Shown one piece after another: positions 1 through 6,253 of a stretch of 7,288 nt of DNA (position 1 is its first letter; every line of letters begins with the position of its first letter). The notes under the pieces were generated by a model. It did not search any database. It worked only from the letters and a program-made list of their open reading frames with translations, and had not been told where the DNA came from. Source of the DNA: Gammaproteobacteria bacterium (GTDB lineage: Bacteria > Pseudomonadota > Gammaproteobacteria > J044). The stretch lies in the NCBI GenBank assembly GCA_003696465.1, contig RFHG01000439.1, forward strand, positions 1-7,288. The letters run 5' to 3'. A program made the position numbers and the translations under genes.

Positions 1-261
1 CGGGCACTGGCCAATTTCGACACCCGCGGCTTCATCAAGCTGGTGGCCGAAGCGGGCAGCGGTCGTCTGCTGGGGTGTCAGGTGGTCGCAGCCGAGGGCG
101 GCGAGGTCATCCAGTCTGCAGCGCTTGCCCTGCGCGCCGGCCTGACCGTGGACGAGCTGGCCGGCCAGCTGTTCCCGTATCTGACCATGGTCGAAGGGCT
201 CAAGCTCTGCGCCCAGACCTTCCGCAAGGATGTGTCGCAGCTCTCCTGTTGCGCCGGCTGA
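1..261 (+). CDS. merA: Mercuric reductase MerA, C-terminal end (5' truncated by window)
   Basis: MerA is the cytoplasmic NADPH-dependent flavoenzyme that reduces Hg(II) to volatile Hg(0). Only the last 86 codons are in the window, read in frame from base 1 to the TGA at 259-261. They correspond to the end of the pyridine nucleotide-disulfide oxidoreductase dimerisation domain. The segment carries the family-typical stretch FPYLTMVEGLKL, whose tyrosine contributes to Hg(II) handling in characterised MerA proteins, and ends in LSCCAG. That terminal vicinal cysteine pair collects Hg(II) and passes it to the active site of the partner subunit, and it separates MerA from other members of the superfamily. 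The gene points towards merC on the opposite strand, which is unusual because merA normally lies downstream of merC in the same transcript. Its promoter, N-terminal domain and redox-active cysteines lie outside the window, so I cannot say whether the whole gene is intact. Confidence 0.95.
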   Translation, partial: RALANFDTRGFIKLVAEAGSGRLLGCQVVAAEGGEVIQSAALALRAGLTVDELAGQLFPYLTMVEGLKLCAQTFRKDVSQLSCCAG

Positions 262-267
262 ACCCGA

Positions 268-293
268 CTGCCGGGCATGCAGTGATCCGGCAG
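268..293. terminator. Possible terminator hairpin between convergent merA and merC
   Basis: A perfect 7-bp inverted repeat, CTGCCGG at 268-274 and CCGGCAG at 287-293, is separated by a 12-nt loop. It lies in the 47-bp gap between the merA and merC stop codons. On the + strand it is followed, after nine bases, by a short TTTT run at 302-305, so it could help end merA transcription. The distance to the T run and its shortness make it a weak intrinsic terminator. In the merC direction no T run follows. Confidence 0.3.
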
Positions 294-308
294 CCGCCCT
301 GTTTTGGC

Positions 309-737
309 TCAGGAGACATTTCCTTCGGGGGCACACTGGTCATCACAGCGGCGGCTCGCCGGCGAGAACAGATCCCATACCGACACCGCCACCATCATGG
401 CCAGTGCCGCGTAGGTGACCCAGGTACTCCAGGCATACTGGAACAGCGGATAGAGCGACAACAGCAACAGGATCGGACCGAGCATGCCCAGCAGCGTGCG
501 ATGCCACTGGCGGTGGGCGAACCAGCCAAGCGCCTGCAATACCAGGACCAGCCAGGCAAAGGCCGGCAGCAGGGTATTGATGAAGGTCCACTCCCACTGT
601 CCCAGAAAACCCAGCCCCAGGGCACCGCCAAGACTGGCGATGGCAGGAAAGCACATGGCGCAGCCCATGGCCGACACCAGTGCGCCGAGGGAACCGAGCT
701 TGTCGCCAAGCGAGACAATCCAGCGTATCTTGTTCAT
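309..737 (-). CDS. merC: MerC mercuric ion transport protein
   Basis: MerC is an inner-membrane protein that carries Hg(II) into the cytoplasm for reduction by MerA. The 142-residue product has the family's usual length and four hydrophobic segments (about residues 15-40, 51-73, 82-100 and 105-124). The first holds the Hg-binding pair in SAMGCAMCFPA (Cys26, Cys29). The cytoplasmic tail holds the second pair in SPASRRCDDQC (Cys131, Cys135). Both pairs match the cysteines known from Tn21 MerC. I chose the ATG at 737 because GGAG lies nine bases upstream (747-750) and homology begins there. The longer reading frame to 779 would start inside the -10 element of the MerR-type promoter, upstream of the expected transcript start. 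The gene is divergent from merR, which should control it, and convergent with merA. No merT or merP lies beside it, so MerC may be the only transporter here, unless others lie outside the window. Confidence 0.94.
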   Translation of the reverse strand: MNKIRWIVSLGDKLGSLGALVSAMGCAMCFPAIASLGGALGLGFLGQWEWTFINTLLPAFAWLVLVLQALGWFAHRQWHRTLLGMLGPILLLLSLYPLFQYAWSTWVTYAALAMMVAVSVWDLFSPASRRCDDQCAPEGNVS

Positions 738-761
738 GTATGCGTACTCCGGCAGATGATT

Positions 762-780
762 CATGCTCATCCTGAGCATG
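762..780. repeat. Perfect 7-bp inverted repeat over the merC -10 region
   Basis: CATGCTC at 762-768 and GAGCATG at 774-780 are exact reverse complements separated by five bases. The outer arm coincides with the proposed -10 hexamer of the merC promoter (775-780), and the inner arm covers the expected transcription start. A transcript starting near 768 would contain only one arm, so the dyad is more likely to act as DNA (a second binding site) than as an RNA hairpin, if it acts at all. Confidence 0.6.
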
Positions 781-805
781 GCGCCGTAGGCAGGTACGGA
801 GTCAA
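775..805 (-). promoter_or_regulatory. MerR-type mer operator/promoter driving merC
   Basis: Read on the minus strand, this holds a -35 TTGACT (805-800), a dyad CCGTA-N6-TACGG (799-784) and a -10 CATGCT (780-775). The -35 and -10 are separated by 19 bp. The -35, dyad sequence and 19-bp spacing match the Tn501 and Tn21 mer promoter, where Hg-loaded MerR untwists the over-long spacer to activate transcription. The -10 is poorer than in Tn501 (CATGCT against TAAGGT). The direction places merC under MerR control. The divergent merR ribosome binding site begins only two bases beyond the -35, so MerR bound here probably also represses its own gene, as in known mer systems. No separate merR promoter is clear to me. 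Confidence 0.88.
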
Positions 806-807
806 GC

Positions 808-815
808 AGGAGGTG
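808..815 (+). promoter_or_regulatory. Strong ribosome binding site of merR
   Basis: AGGAGGTG ends eight bases before the ATG at 824 and is close to a perfect Shine-Dalgarno sequence. It decides the merR start over the internal ATG at 845 (Met8). Confidence 0.8.
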
Positions 816-823
816 AAACAGAC

Positions 824-1255
824 ATGTCCGGGACGGAACAACCCATGACCATCGGGCAGCTGGCCCGCCGGGCCGGCGTGCATGTCGAGACCGTGCGCTA
901 TTACCAGCGCAAGGGGCTGATGCCCGTACCGGACAAGCCCTGGGGCGGAATCCGCCACTATGATTCTGCCCATCTGGAGCGTCTGCGCTTCATCAGGGCG
1001 GCCCAGCAGCTGGGCTTCAGTCTGGCCGAGATTCGTGAGCTGCTGCGCCTGGAGGATGGCACCCACTGTGCCGAGGCGGCCGAGATCGCCACCCGCAAGC
1101 TGGCAGCGGTGAGGGAAAAGCTGCAACAGCTCGCGGGCATGGAGCAGGCACTGGGTCACCTGCTCGCCGCCTGCGCAAGCGGTGACGGATCACGCCAGTG
1201 CCCGCTGATCGATGCCCTCAAGTCCGAGGCGCATTCCCTCAAGGGAACCGACTGA
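824..1255 (+). CDS. merR: MerR mercury-responsive transcriptional regulator
   Basis: MerR is a dimeric cytoplasmic regulator that holds the mer promoter repressed and switches it on when Hg(II) binds. The 143-residue product starts with the winged helix-turn-helix (TIGQLARRAGVHVETVRYYQRKGL, about residues 9-32). A second DNA-binding part and the long dimerisation helix (about 80-118) follow. The three Hg(II) ligands sit at Cys82 (DGTHC), Cys117 (ACASG) and Cys126 (CPLI), the same positions as in Tn501 MerR, with eight residues between the last two. This pattern marks a mercury sensor rather than a zinc, cadmium, lead or copper relative. The start is supported by the AGGAGGTG at 808-815. The gene is divergent from merC across a shared operator and ends 24 bp from the convergent AI-2E family gene. 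No break or missing key residue is seen. Confidence 0.95.
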   Translation: MSGTEQPMTIGQLARRAGVHVETVRYYQRKGLMPVPDKPWGGIRHYDSAHLERLRFIRAAQQLGFSLAEIRELLRLEDGTHCAEAAEIATRKLAAVREKLQQLAGMEQALGHLLAACASGDGSRQCPLIDALKSEAHSLKGTD

Positions 1256-1279
1256 GCCCCGAAACAGGGACGTGAAGAC

Positions 1280-2362
1280 TTATACCTCCCGCACAGCTTC
1301 GGCCTGACTGTCGAGCCAGCGCCGGAGCAGGAGATAGCCCAGGCTGACGATGACCGTACCGGTAAACAGGCCGATCAGGCCCATGCTGAACATCCCACCG
1401 AGTGCGCCAATGAGAATCACCGGCATGGGAATGACCACTCCCTTGCCCAGCAGCATCGGCTTTAGCACCACATCGCTCATCCCGATGAGCACCGCAATGA
1501 TGGCGTACACGGTTGCCTGAATGCCGTCGGTTTGTGCAAAGACATAGGCAATCACCGGGCCAATCACGATCAGCGCAGGCAGCTGCAGGATGGTCAACAG
1601 CATGACCAGACCGGCCCACAGGGCCAGATAGGGCACACCCATCGGCCAGGACACCAGCCCGAAGGCAACGCCCTGGATGATGGCCACGCCAACCACCCCG
1701 TTGGCCACGCTGCGGATCGAATCAATGCTGATCTGCAGCAGCTCCCGGCCCATTTCGGCATTGCCGCTCAGACGCGCGGCCAGGCGCTCGAAAATCAGTG
1801 ACCAGCGCCCTGCGGCCGGGAGGAACACGCCCATGATGATCAGCGAAACCGCGAACAGCAGGGTACCCTCCAGCAAGCCTTCAGCAGCAGCAATGGCCGT
1901 ATGTACTGTCTTGCGTACGGTTTCTTCGTGTGCCTTGAGGTAGGCGCGCGGATCAGCTGCCAGGGCCTCCCAGGCTGAATAGATGCGTTCACCCACCAGC
2001 GGCCAGTCACGAAGTTTTTCCCGTGGGGGCGCGATCTCCAGCGTGCCCTGTTCAAGCTGTGCGAGCTGCCCGCTCACCGATTCGAAGGTCGAGAGACTGC
2101 CCAGTGCAACGGGCACCAGCAGACCGGTCAGGGCCAGCAGCGTAATCAGTGTGGATGCAAGTCGCTGCCGGCCACCGAGCAGGGCTTGCAGGCGCTGATG
2201 CAGGGGGTAAATGGCAATGGCCAGGATCGCGGCCCACAGTACCGGCACCAGGAACGGTTGCACGATGTACAACACCCCCCACAGCAGGGCCAGCAGCAGC
2301 AGCAGACGGATGGCCATGTCATAAACGGACATGCTGGAGGGATTGGTTTTTTGTGAGGCCAT
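1280..2362 (-). CDS. AI-2E transporter (PerM/UPF0118) family membrane protein
   Basis: This 360-residue inner-membrane protein belongs to the AI-2E transporter family. Characterised members include the E. coli autoinducer-2 exporter TqsA and several Na+/H+ antiporters, so the substrate cannot be deduced from family membership. The layout is typical. Paired hydrophobic helices lie near the N-terminus (about 17-52), one more at 70-92, and a long soluble middle part spans about 93-160. A helix bundle follows (about 165-185 and 222-345). The C-terminal conserved block is clear: DVVLKPMLLGKG (297-308), then the glycine-rich ILIGALGGMFSMGLIGLFTG (316-335). The ATG at 2362 is preferred to the upstream in-frame ATG at 2485 because GGGAG lies seven bases before it and family homology starts just after it. 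The upstream choice would also read through a good promoter. It converges on merR and diverges from the efflux operon. Nothing ties it functionally to mercury resistance. Confidence 0.9.
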   Translation of the reverse strand: MASQKTNPSSMSVYDMAIRLLLLLALLWGVLYIVQPFLVPVLWAAILAIAIYPLHQRLQALLGGRQRLASTLITLLALTGLLVPVALGSLSTFESVSGQLAQLEQGTLEIAPPREKLRDWPLVGERIYSAWEALAADPRAYLKAHEETVRKTVHTAIAAAEGLLEGTLLFAVSLIIMGVFLPAAGRWSLIFERLAARLSGNAEMGRELLQISIDSIRSVANGVVGVAIIQGVAFGLVSWPMGVPYLALWAGLVMLLTILQLPALIVIGPVIAYVFAQTDGIQATVYAIIAVLIGMSDVVLKPMLLGKGVVIPMPVILIGALGGMFSMGLIGLFTGTVIVSLGYLLLRRWLDSQAEAVREV

Positions 2363-2405
2363 GCGGTTTCTCCCTGGCAGGGGGGCAACAAGCTGTTTCG
2401 CAGGC

Positions 2406-2434
2406 AGAGTAGCAAAGCCTTGCCGGGCTGTCAG
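2406..2434 (-). promoter_or_regulatory. Sigma70-like promoter of the AI-2E family gene
   Basis: On the minus strand, CTGACA (2434-2429, five of six consensus bases) and TACTCT (2411-2406, four of six) are separated by exactly 17 bp. Transcription would start near 2399, giving a leader of about 37 nt that includes the GGGAG ribosome binding site. Confidence 0.55.
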
Positions 2435-2441
2435 GCCTGAC
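2430..2441. promoter_or_regulatory. Perfect 12-bp palindrome, possible operator
   Basis: GTCAGGCCTGAC is a complete 12-bp palindrome covering most of the -35 hexamer of the AI-2E gene promoter. It lies about 55 bp upstream of the -10 proposed for the divergent efflux operon. The position would suit a dimeric repressor or a shared regulator of the two divergent units. No matching regulator gene is visible in the window, and the palindrome could be chance. Confidence 0.35.
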
Positions 2442-2496
2442 GTAACCGAGGATACCGGCCCTTGCCCCTTCTCGTGCATGCCCACGGGCGAGCACT

Positions 2497-2502
2497 TATA
2501 CT
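2497..2502 (+). promoter_or_regulatory. Probable -10 element of the efflux operon
   Basis: TATACT (five of six consensus bases) sits 43 bp before the ATG of the outer-membrane gene, in the 183-bp gap between divergent genes. Short arms CACT (2493-2496) and AGTG (2503-2506) flank it symmetrically. No good -35 lies 16-18 bp upstream, so an activator or a non-standard promoter may be involved. A start near 2509 would also exclude the longer in-frame ATG at 2462. Confidence 0.4.
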
Positions 2503-2545
2503 AGTGTGCAAAACCCGCGTCCCTCGCGAGAAGAACCACCACCTC

Positions 2546-4108
2546 ATGCCCTGCCACGGATTACCGCGTCTGCTCCTGCCACTGGCCGTGGCCCTGCTGA
2601 TGGCCGGCTGTACGACCGTCGGGCCGGACTTTTCCCCGCCGGAAACGGAATGGCTCGAGCACTGGCAACCGGACTTGCCACGGAACAGCAGCCAGGCGCC
2701 TGCACCCGAGCTCAAAGCCGCCCTGCTCGCCCGTTGGTGGACACAATTCAATGACCCCCTGCTCAACCAACTCATGGAAGAGGCCGACCGGGGCAGCCTC
2801 GACCTCCAGCTGGCCGCCCTTGCCATCCTCGAGAACCGGGCCCGGCTGGCCCAGGTTGCCGGTACCCGCTATCCGCAATTGCAGCGACTCAGCGCCGGGC
2901 TGCTGGCCGGTGGACAGGACACGGGAAACGGTGTTATCCATGCGCGCCAGGCCACCCTCGGCTTCGACTTTGCCTGGGAGCTGGACTTCTGGGGACGATA
3001 CAGGCGTTCCATTGAGTCGGCCGAGGCAGGTTTTCTTGCCTCGCTGGCCAATCGCCAGCAGGCCGAAGCCGCGGTTCACGCTAGCGTGGCCTCGCTCTAT
3101 TTCGCCTACCGCACACTGGCCCGGCGCATCCACATCGCCCAACAGAATGCACGGCTGCAGGAACGCAGTCTCGAGATTACCCGTGCCCATTACCGCAGTG
3201 GCAACAGCTCCGAGCTCGACTATCAGCAGGCGCGCACCCAGTATCTGGGGACCCTGTCCTCCATTCCCGCGCTGCAGCAGGCCCAGCGCGAAACACGCAA
3301 TGCCCTCGCCGTCCTGCTCGGGCGACCGCCCGGCCCCATGCCCGAACTCGAAGCACTCCAGGAAACCCCGCTGCCTGATGTCCCGGTAGAGGCCACCCGC
3401 AGTCTTCCGGCCACGATCCTGTTGCAACGGCCGGATGTGCGGGCCAGCCTGTGGCAGGCCGCAGCCCAGTCGGCACGCATCGGCGTTGCCGCAAGTGCGC
3501 TTTATCCGCACCTGTCCATCGTGGGCAATGTCGGCTGGTCTTCCATCCAGCCGGCCGATACCCGCACCACTGCCCTGCTGCTCGGGCCCTTCCTGAGCTG
3601 GGACATCTTCAATTACGGCCGACTGGAAAATGCCGTACTGATCGAGGACAGCCGCCTGCAACAGGCGCTCACCCGTTACCGGGCCAGTGTCCTGGGTGCC
3701 GCACGGGAGGTGGACGACAGTGCGTCGGCGCTGTACCACGTGGCCGAGGAGATCAGGCTGCGGCAACAGGCCGTACAGGCCGCACGCCGTGCCCTGCAGA
3801 TTTCACAGACCAGCTACCAGGAAGGCTTTACCGATTTCCAGCGCGTGCTCGATGCCCAGCGTAACCTGTTCCTGCAGGAAGACAGCCTGGTCAATGCACG
3901 CGGCAACCTGCTGCAGGCCGGCATCAACTTCTACAAGAGCCTGGGCGGCGGCTGGACACGAGAGGAACTGCCCCGAATGCTGCCCGCGGGCATGCTTGAA
4001 GCCATGCGCAAACGCAGCGACTGGGGCCCACTGATCGACCGCCCCCTGTATCCAGATCAAGATGACCCCACCCCGCCCCCGGACAACCGGGAACAGGAAA
4101 CACCATGA
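2546..4108 (+). CDS. Outer-membrane efflux lipoprotein, NodT/OprM (TolC-like) type
   Basis: This is the outer-membrane channel of a tripartite efflux system, joining the periplasmic adaptor to the outside. The 520-residue product begins with a lipoprotein signal peptide: hydrophobic residues 9-20, lipobox LMAGC, lipidated Cys22, then TTVGPDF, the usual start of NodT-family mature proteins. The WWTQFNDPLLNQL block (64-76) opens the first TolC-like repeat (to about 262). The second repeat includes LLQRPDVRAS (292-301) and ends at NFYKSLGGGW (461-470). Both repeats appear complete. A proline-rich, charged tail of about 50 residues follows GGGW, longer than in many relatives. The ATG at 2546 gives a proper signal peptide. 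The longer reading frame from 2462 would put non-signal sequence in front of it and lies upstream of the likely promoter. The Shine-Dalgarno sequence is weak. The stop overlaps the next start by ATGA. Confidence 0.92.
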   Translation: MPCHGLPRLLLPLAVALLMAGCTTVGPDFSPPETEWLEHWQPDLPRNSSQAPAPELKAALLARWWTQFNDPLLNQLMEEADRGSLDLQLAALAILENRARLAQVAGTRYPQLQRLSAGLLAGGQDTGNGVIHARQATLGFDFAWELDFWGRYRRSIESAEAGFLASLANRQQAEAAVHASVASLYFAYRTLARRIHIAQQNARLQERSLEITRAHYRSGNSSELDYQQARTQYLGTLSSIPALQQAQRETRNALAVLLGRPPGPMPELEALQETPLPDVPVEATRSLPATILLQRPDVRASLWQAAAQSARIGVAASALYPHLSIVGNVGWSSIQPADTRTTALLLGPFLSWDIFNYGRLENAVLIEDSRLQQALTRYRASVLGAAREVDDSASALYHVAEEIRLRQQAVQAARRALQISQTSYQEGFTDFQRVLDAQRNLFLQEDSLVNARGNLLQAGINFYKSLGGGWTREELPRMLPAGMLEAMRKRSDWGPLIDRPLYPDQDDPTPPPDNREQETP

Positions 4109-5214
4109 CCGAGCAGACCCCGCAACAAGCAACAGAAACCGGTCCGGCCCAGGCCCGCATCAGGCGCATCCAGCTTGGTGTACTCGCTCTACTGGTCTTG
4201 TCCGTCGTCTGGTACCTGGCAGCCGACCGCTATACGCCCCATACCGACCAGGCCCGGGTACAGGCCTTTGTGGTGGGTGTCGCACCCCGGGTCTCCGGCA
4301 CCCTGACCCGTGTCCTGGTCCACAACAACCAGCAGGTCGAGGCCGGCCAGGTCCTGTTCGAGATCGATGACACCTCGTACCGGCTTGCCGTGGAGATGGC
4401 AGAGGCCGACCTTCAGGCGGCCCGCAGCCGGCTGATGGCCGCCAACAGCAGCGTCAAGGTCGCCCGTGCCCAGCTCGAAGCGGCCGAGGCCGCGCTTGAA
4501 CGAGCGCGCAAGGATGCCGAACGCCAGACCCGGCTGTACAAGAAGGACCCCGGTGCCATCTCGGTACGGCGTGTCGAACGGGCCACCGCCACATTCCAGG
4601 AGGCCCAGGCCAACGTGGATGCAGCCCGGGGCAATCTGGCCAAGGCCGAAGAGGCCGTCCGCGAGGCGCACAAGGCCGTGCTGGCGGCGCGCAGTCGGCT
4701 GGATCAGGCCCGCTACGACCTGAAGAGCTGCCGCGTGGTTGCGCGCAAACCGGGGGTCATTACCGATCTGCGTGCCGAGGTCGGCGATTATGTCTCCCAG
4801 GGCCAGGCCATCATGACCCTCATCACCCGCAACCGGCTGTGGGTCGAAGCCCACTTTACCGAGAACAACCTGGGCCACATCAAGCCAGGCACGCCGGCTG
4901 AGGTGGTCCTCGATGTCCTTCCGGGACGCGTCTTCAAGGCACGTGTTGGCAGCATCGGCCCCGGGGTCAGTGCCTGGCCACAGGCCCAGCCCGGCACCCT
5001 GCCCCAGGTCGATAATTCGCGCGAATGGCTGCGCTCGGCCCAGCGTTTCCCGGTCGAGATCCTGCTTGAGCCCGGTCAGGAAGGCCTGAACCCCGAATCC
5101 CTGCGCATTGGCGGGCAGGCCGATGTGCTGGTTTACACCGACAAGGCCTGGCTGCTTAAGCCACTGGGCAAGCTCTACATCCGCCTGCTCGCCCTGCTGT
5201 CCTATGCCTACTGA
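4105..5214 (+). CDS. HlyD-family periplasmic adaptor (EmrA/AaeA-like)
   Basis: This is the membrane fusion protein that bridges the inner-membrane pump and the outer-membrane channel. The 369 residues show a cytoplasmic N-terminus, one membrane anchor (about 22-40) and the first half of the lipoyl-like domain (about 52-89; VSGTLTRVLVHNNQQVEAGQ). An alanine-rich coiled-coil hairpin (about 93-205), the second lipoyl half (about 208-240, GVITDLRAEVGDYVSQGQ) and a beta-barrel region (about 245-345) follow. The order matches EmrA and AaeA rather than RND adaptors, which are usually lipoproteins. AGGAA six bases before the ATG and the ATGA overlap with the upstream gene fix the start. The C-terminus ends in a hydrophobic stretch (351-369, KPLGKLYIRLLALLSYAY) that may touch or enter the inner membrane. 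Its last codons overlap the next gene. The partner pump is of the DUF2955 type, so AaeA is the better analogy; the substrate cannot be read from the sequence. Confidence 0.9.
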   Translation: MTEQTPQQATETGPAQARIRRIQLGVLALLVLSVVWYLAADRYTPHTDQARVQAFVVGVAPRVSGTLTRVLVHNNQQVEAGQVLFEIDDTSYRLAVEMAEADLQAARSRLMAANSSVKVARAQLEAAEAALERARKDAERQTRLYKKDPGAISVRRVERATATFQEAQANVDAARGNLAKAEEAVREAHKAVLAARSRLDQARYDLKSCRVVARKPGVITDLRAEVGDYVSQGQAIMTLITRNRLWVEAHFTENNLGHIKPGTPAEVVLDVLPGRVFKARVGSIGPGVSAWPQAQPGTLPQVDNSREWLRSAQRFPVEILLEPGQEGLNPESLRIGGQADVLVYTDKAWLLKPLGKLYIRLLALLSYAY

Positions 5215-6253
5215 GGACGTGCACCAGATCCTGCTCAACCGCACGCTGCGAACAGCGGCCACAACCGCGCTTGCCCTGGTCCTTGCCTACGCGCTGGACC
5301 TGCCCCTGCCGTATCTGGCACCCCTGCTTGGGCTCATCTTCTCCCTGCAGCCCGGACCGCCACCGGGGCTACGGGGAAGCCTCATGCTGCTGGCGATCAT
5401 CACCCTGACCACATCCCTCGGCCTCGTGCTCGGTCCGCTCCTGCATGCCTGGCCTGTCACTGTACTGGCCATCATCTTTGCGGGCCTGATGGCCAGTGCC
5501 TGGCTGTCCAATCTCAAGGGCAGAATGCTGCCGGGGCTGCTGTCCGCCATCGGCATGACGCTGGTGACCGTGGCCGCCTACAACAGTCAGGCCCTCGGCC
5601 AGTCGCTGGTCACGGGCCTGGTGGTCGGAGCGCTGTTTGGCCTTGCTGCCCTTCACGTGGCCAATCTGCTGTTTCCGGTTCATGCCATACCCCCGGCAGA
5701 AAATGCCGGGGCCGATGAACCGGCACCCGTGCTGCCCACCGCCCTGCCGCTTCGCTCGGCCCTGACCGTGTTCCCGGTATTGCTTTTGGCCCTGGTCAAT
5801 CCAGGCCTGTTCATGGGCGGGCTCATCAAGGCCACCAACCTCTCCTGGCAGGGCTCCCTCCGCCCTACCCTGGAGGCTGGGCACTCACTGCTGCAGGCCA
5901 CCCTGCTGGGCGGTCTGCTTTCCATCCTGCTGTGGACTGCGCTTAAGCTGATGCCCAATCTGTGGATGTTCGGCCTGTCGATGCTGCTGCTCGTGCTGGC
6001 CGGTGCAAGCCGACTGTACGGGCTTGTACACAGCCGCTACGATGCCCTGTTCTGGCAGGATGTGCTGGTCACCACGCTGATCCTGCTGGGCCCGGCCGTG
6101 CAGGACAGTAGCCAGGGCAAGGATGTAACCGAGGCCTTCATCATTCGCCTCACGCTGTTCCTGCTCATCGTCGTCTACGCCGGGCTGATGGCCAGGCTTT
6201 ACGATCGCCTGCTGGACCGGCGTCCGACCACCACGGAGCCTGCTGTCACATGA
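5204..6253 (+). CDS. DUF2955/FUSC-like inner-membrane efflux subunit
   Basis: This 349-residue polytopic inner-membrane protein is probably the energised subunit of the efflux system. The layout is that of DUF2955 proteins, related to the FUSC/AaeB superfamily: a first hydrophobic bundle (about 16-158, five to six helices, with LPYLAPLLGLIFSLQPGPPP at 35-54), a proline-rich hydrophilic linker (about 159-182) and a second bundle (about 183-333). FUSC relatives such as AaeB export aromatic carboxylic acids, but that substrate is not shown here. The size is about half of AaeB, which carries a large cytoplasmic part missing here. The ATG at 5204 overlaps the adaptor gene by 11 nt and has no clear Shine-Dalgarno sequence, so translation is probably coupled to the adaptor. 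The longer reading frame from 5108 would place unrelated sequence before the first helix. The stop overlaps the next gene by ATGA. Confidence 0.82.
   Translation: MPTEDVHQILLNRTLRTAATTALALVLAYALDLPLPYLAPLLGLIFSLQPGPPPGLRGSLMLLAIITLTTSLGLVLGPLLHAWPVTVLAIIFAGLMASAWLSNLKGRMLPGLLSAIGMTLVTVAAYNSQALGQSLVTGLVVGALFGLAALHVANLLFPVHAIPPAENAGADEPAPVLPTALPLRSALTVFPVLLLALVNPGLFMGGLIKATNLSWQGSLRPTLEAGHSLLQATLLGGLLSILLWTALKLMPNLWMFGLSMLLLVLAGASRLYGLVHSRYDALFWQDVLVTTLILLGPAVQDSSQGKDVTEAFIIRLTLFLLIVVYAGLMARLYDRLLDRRPTTTEPAVT

Noticed and set aside
738..779. N-terminal extension of MerC
   Set aside because: The first ATG lies inside the -10 hexamer, upstream of the expected transcript start, and MerC homology begins after the ATG at 737.
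75..848. Long + strand frame opposite merC
   Set aside because: It is antisense to the clearly recognisable merC, runs over the merA end and the mer operator, and has a composition full of Arg, Gln and His typical of a shadow frame.
2462..2545. Longer start for the outer-membrane lipoprotein gene
   Set aside because: The added 28 residues precede a complete lipoprotein signal peptide and lie across the probable -10 TATACT, so the ATG at 2546 is far more likely.
2561..3766. 401-codon minus-strand frame opposite the outer-membrane gene
   Set aside because: It lies antisense to a gene with full family motifs, and its translation shows no recognisable domain. Long antisense frames are expected in GC-rich DNA.
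4189..5262. 357-codon minus-strand frame opposite the adaptor gene
   Set aside because: It is antisense to the HlyD-family gene, and its glycine-rich translation has no domain I recognise. It is a shadow frame.
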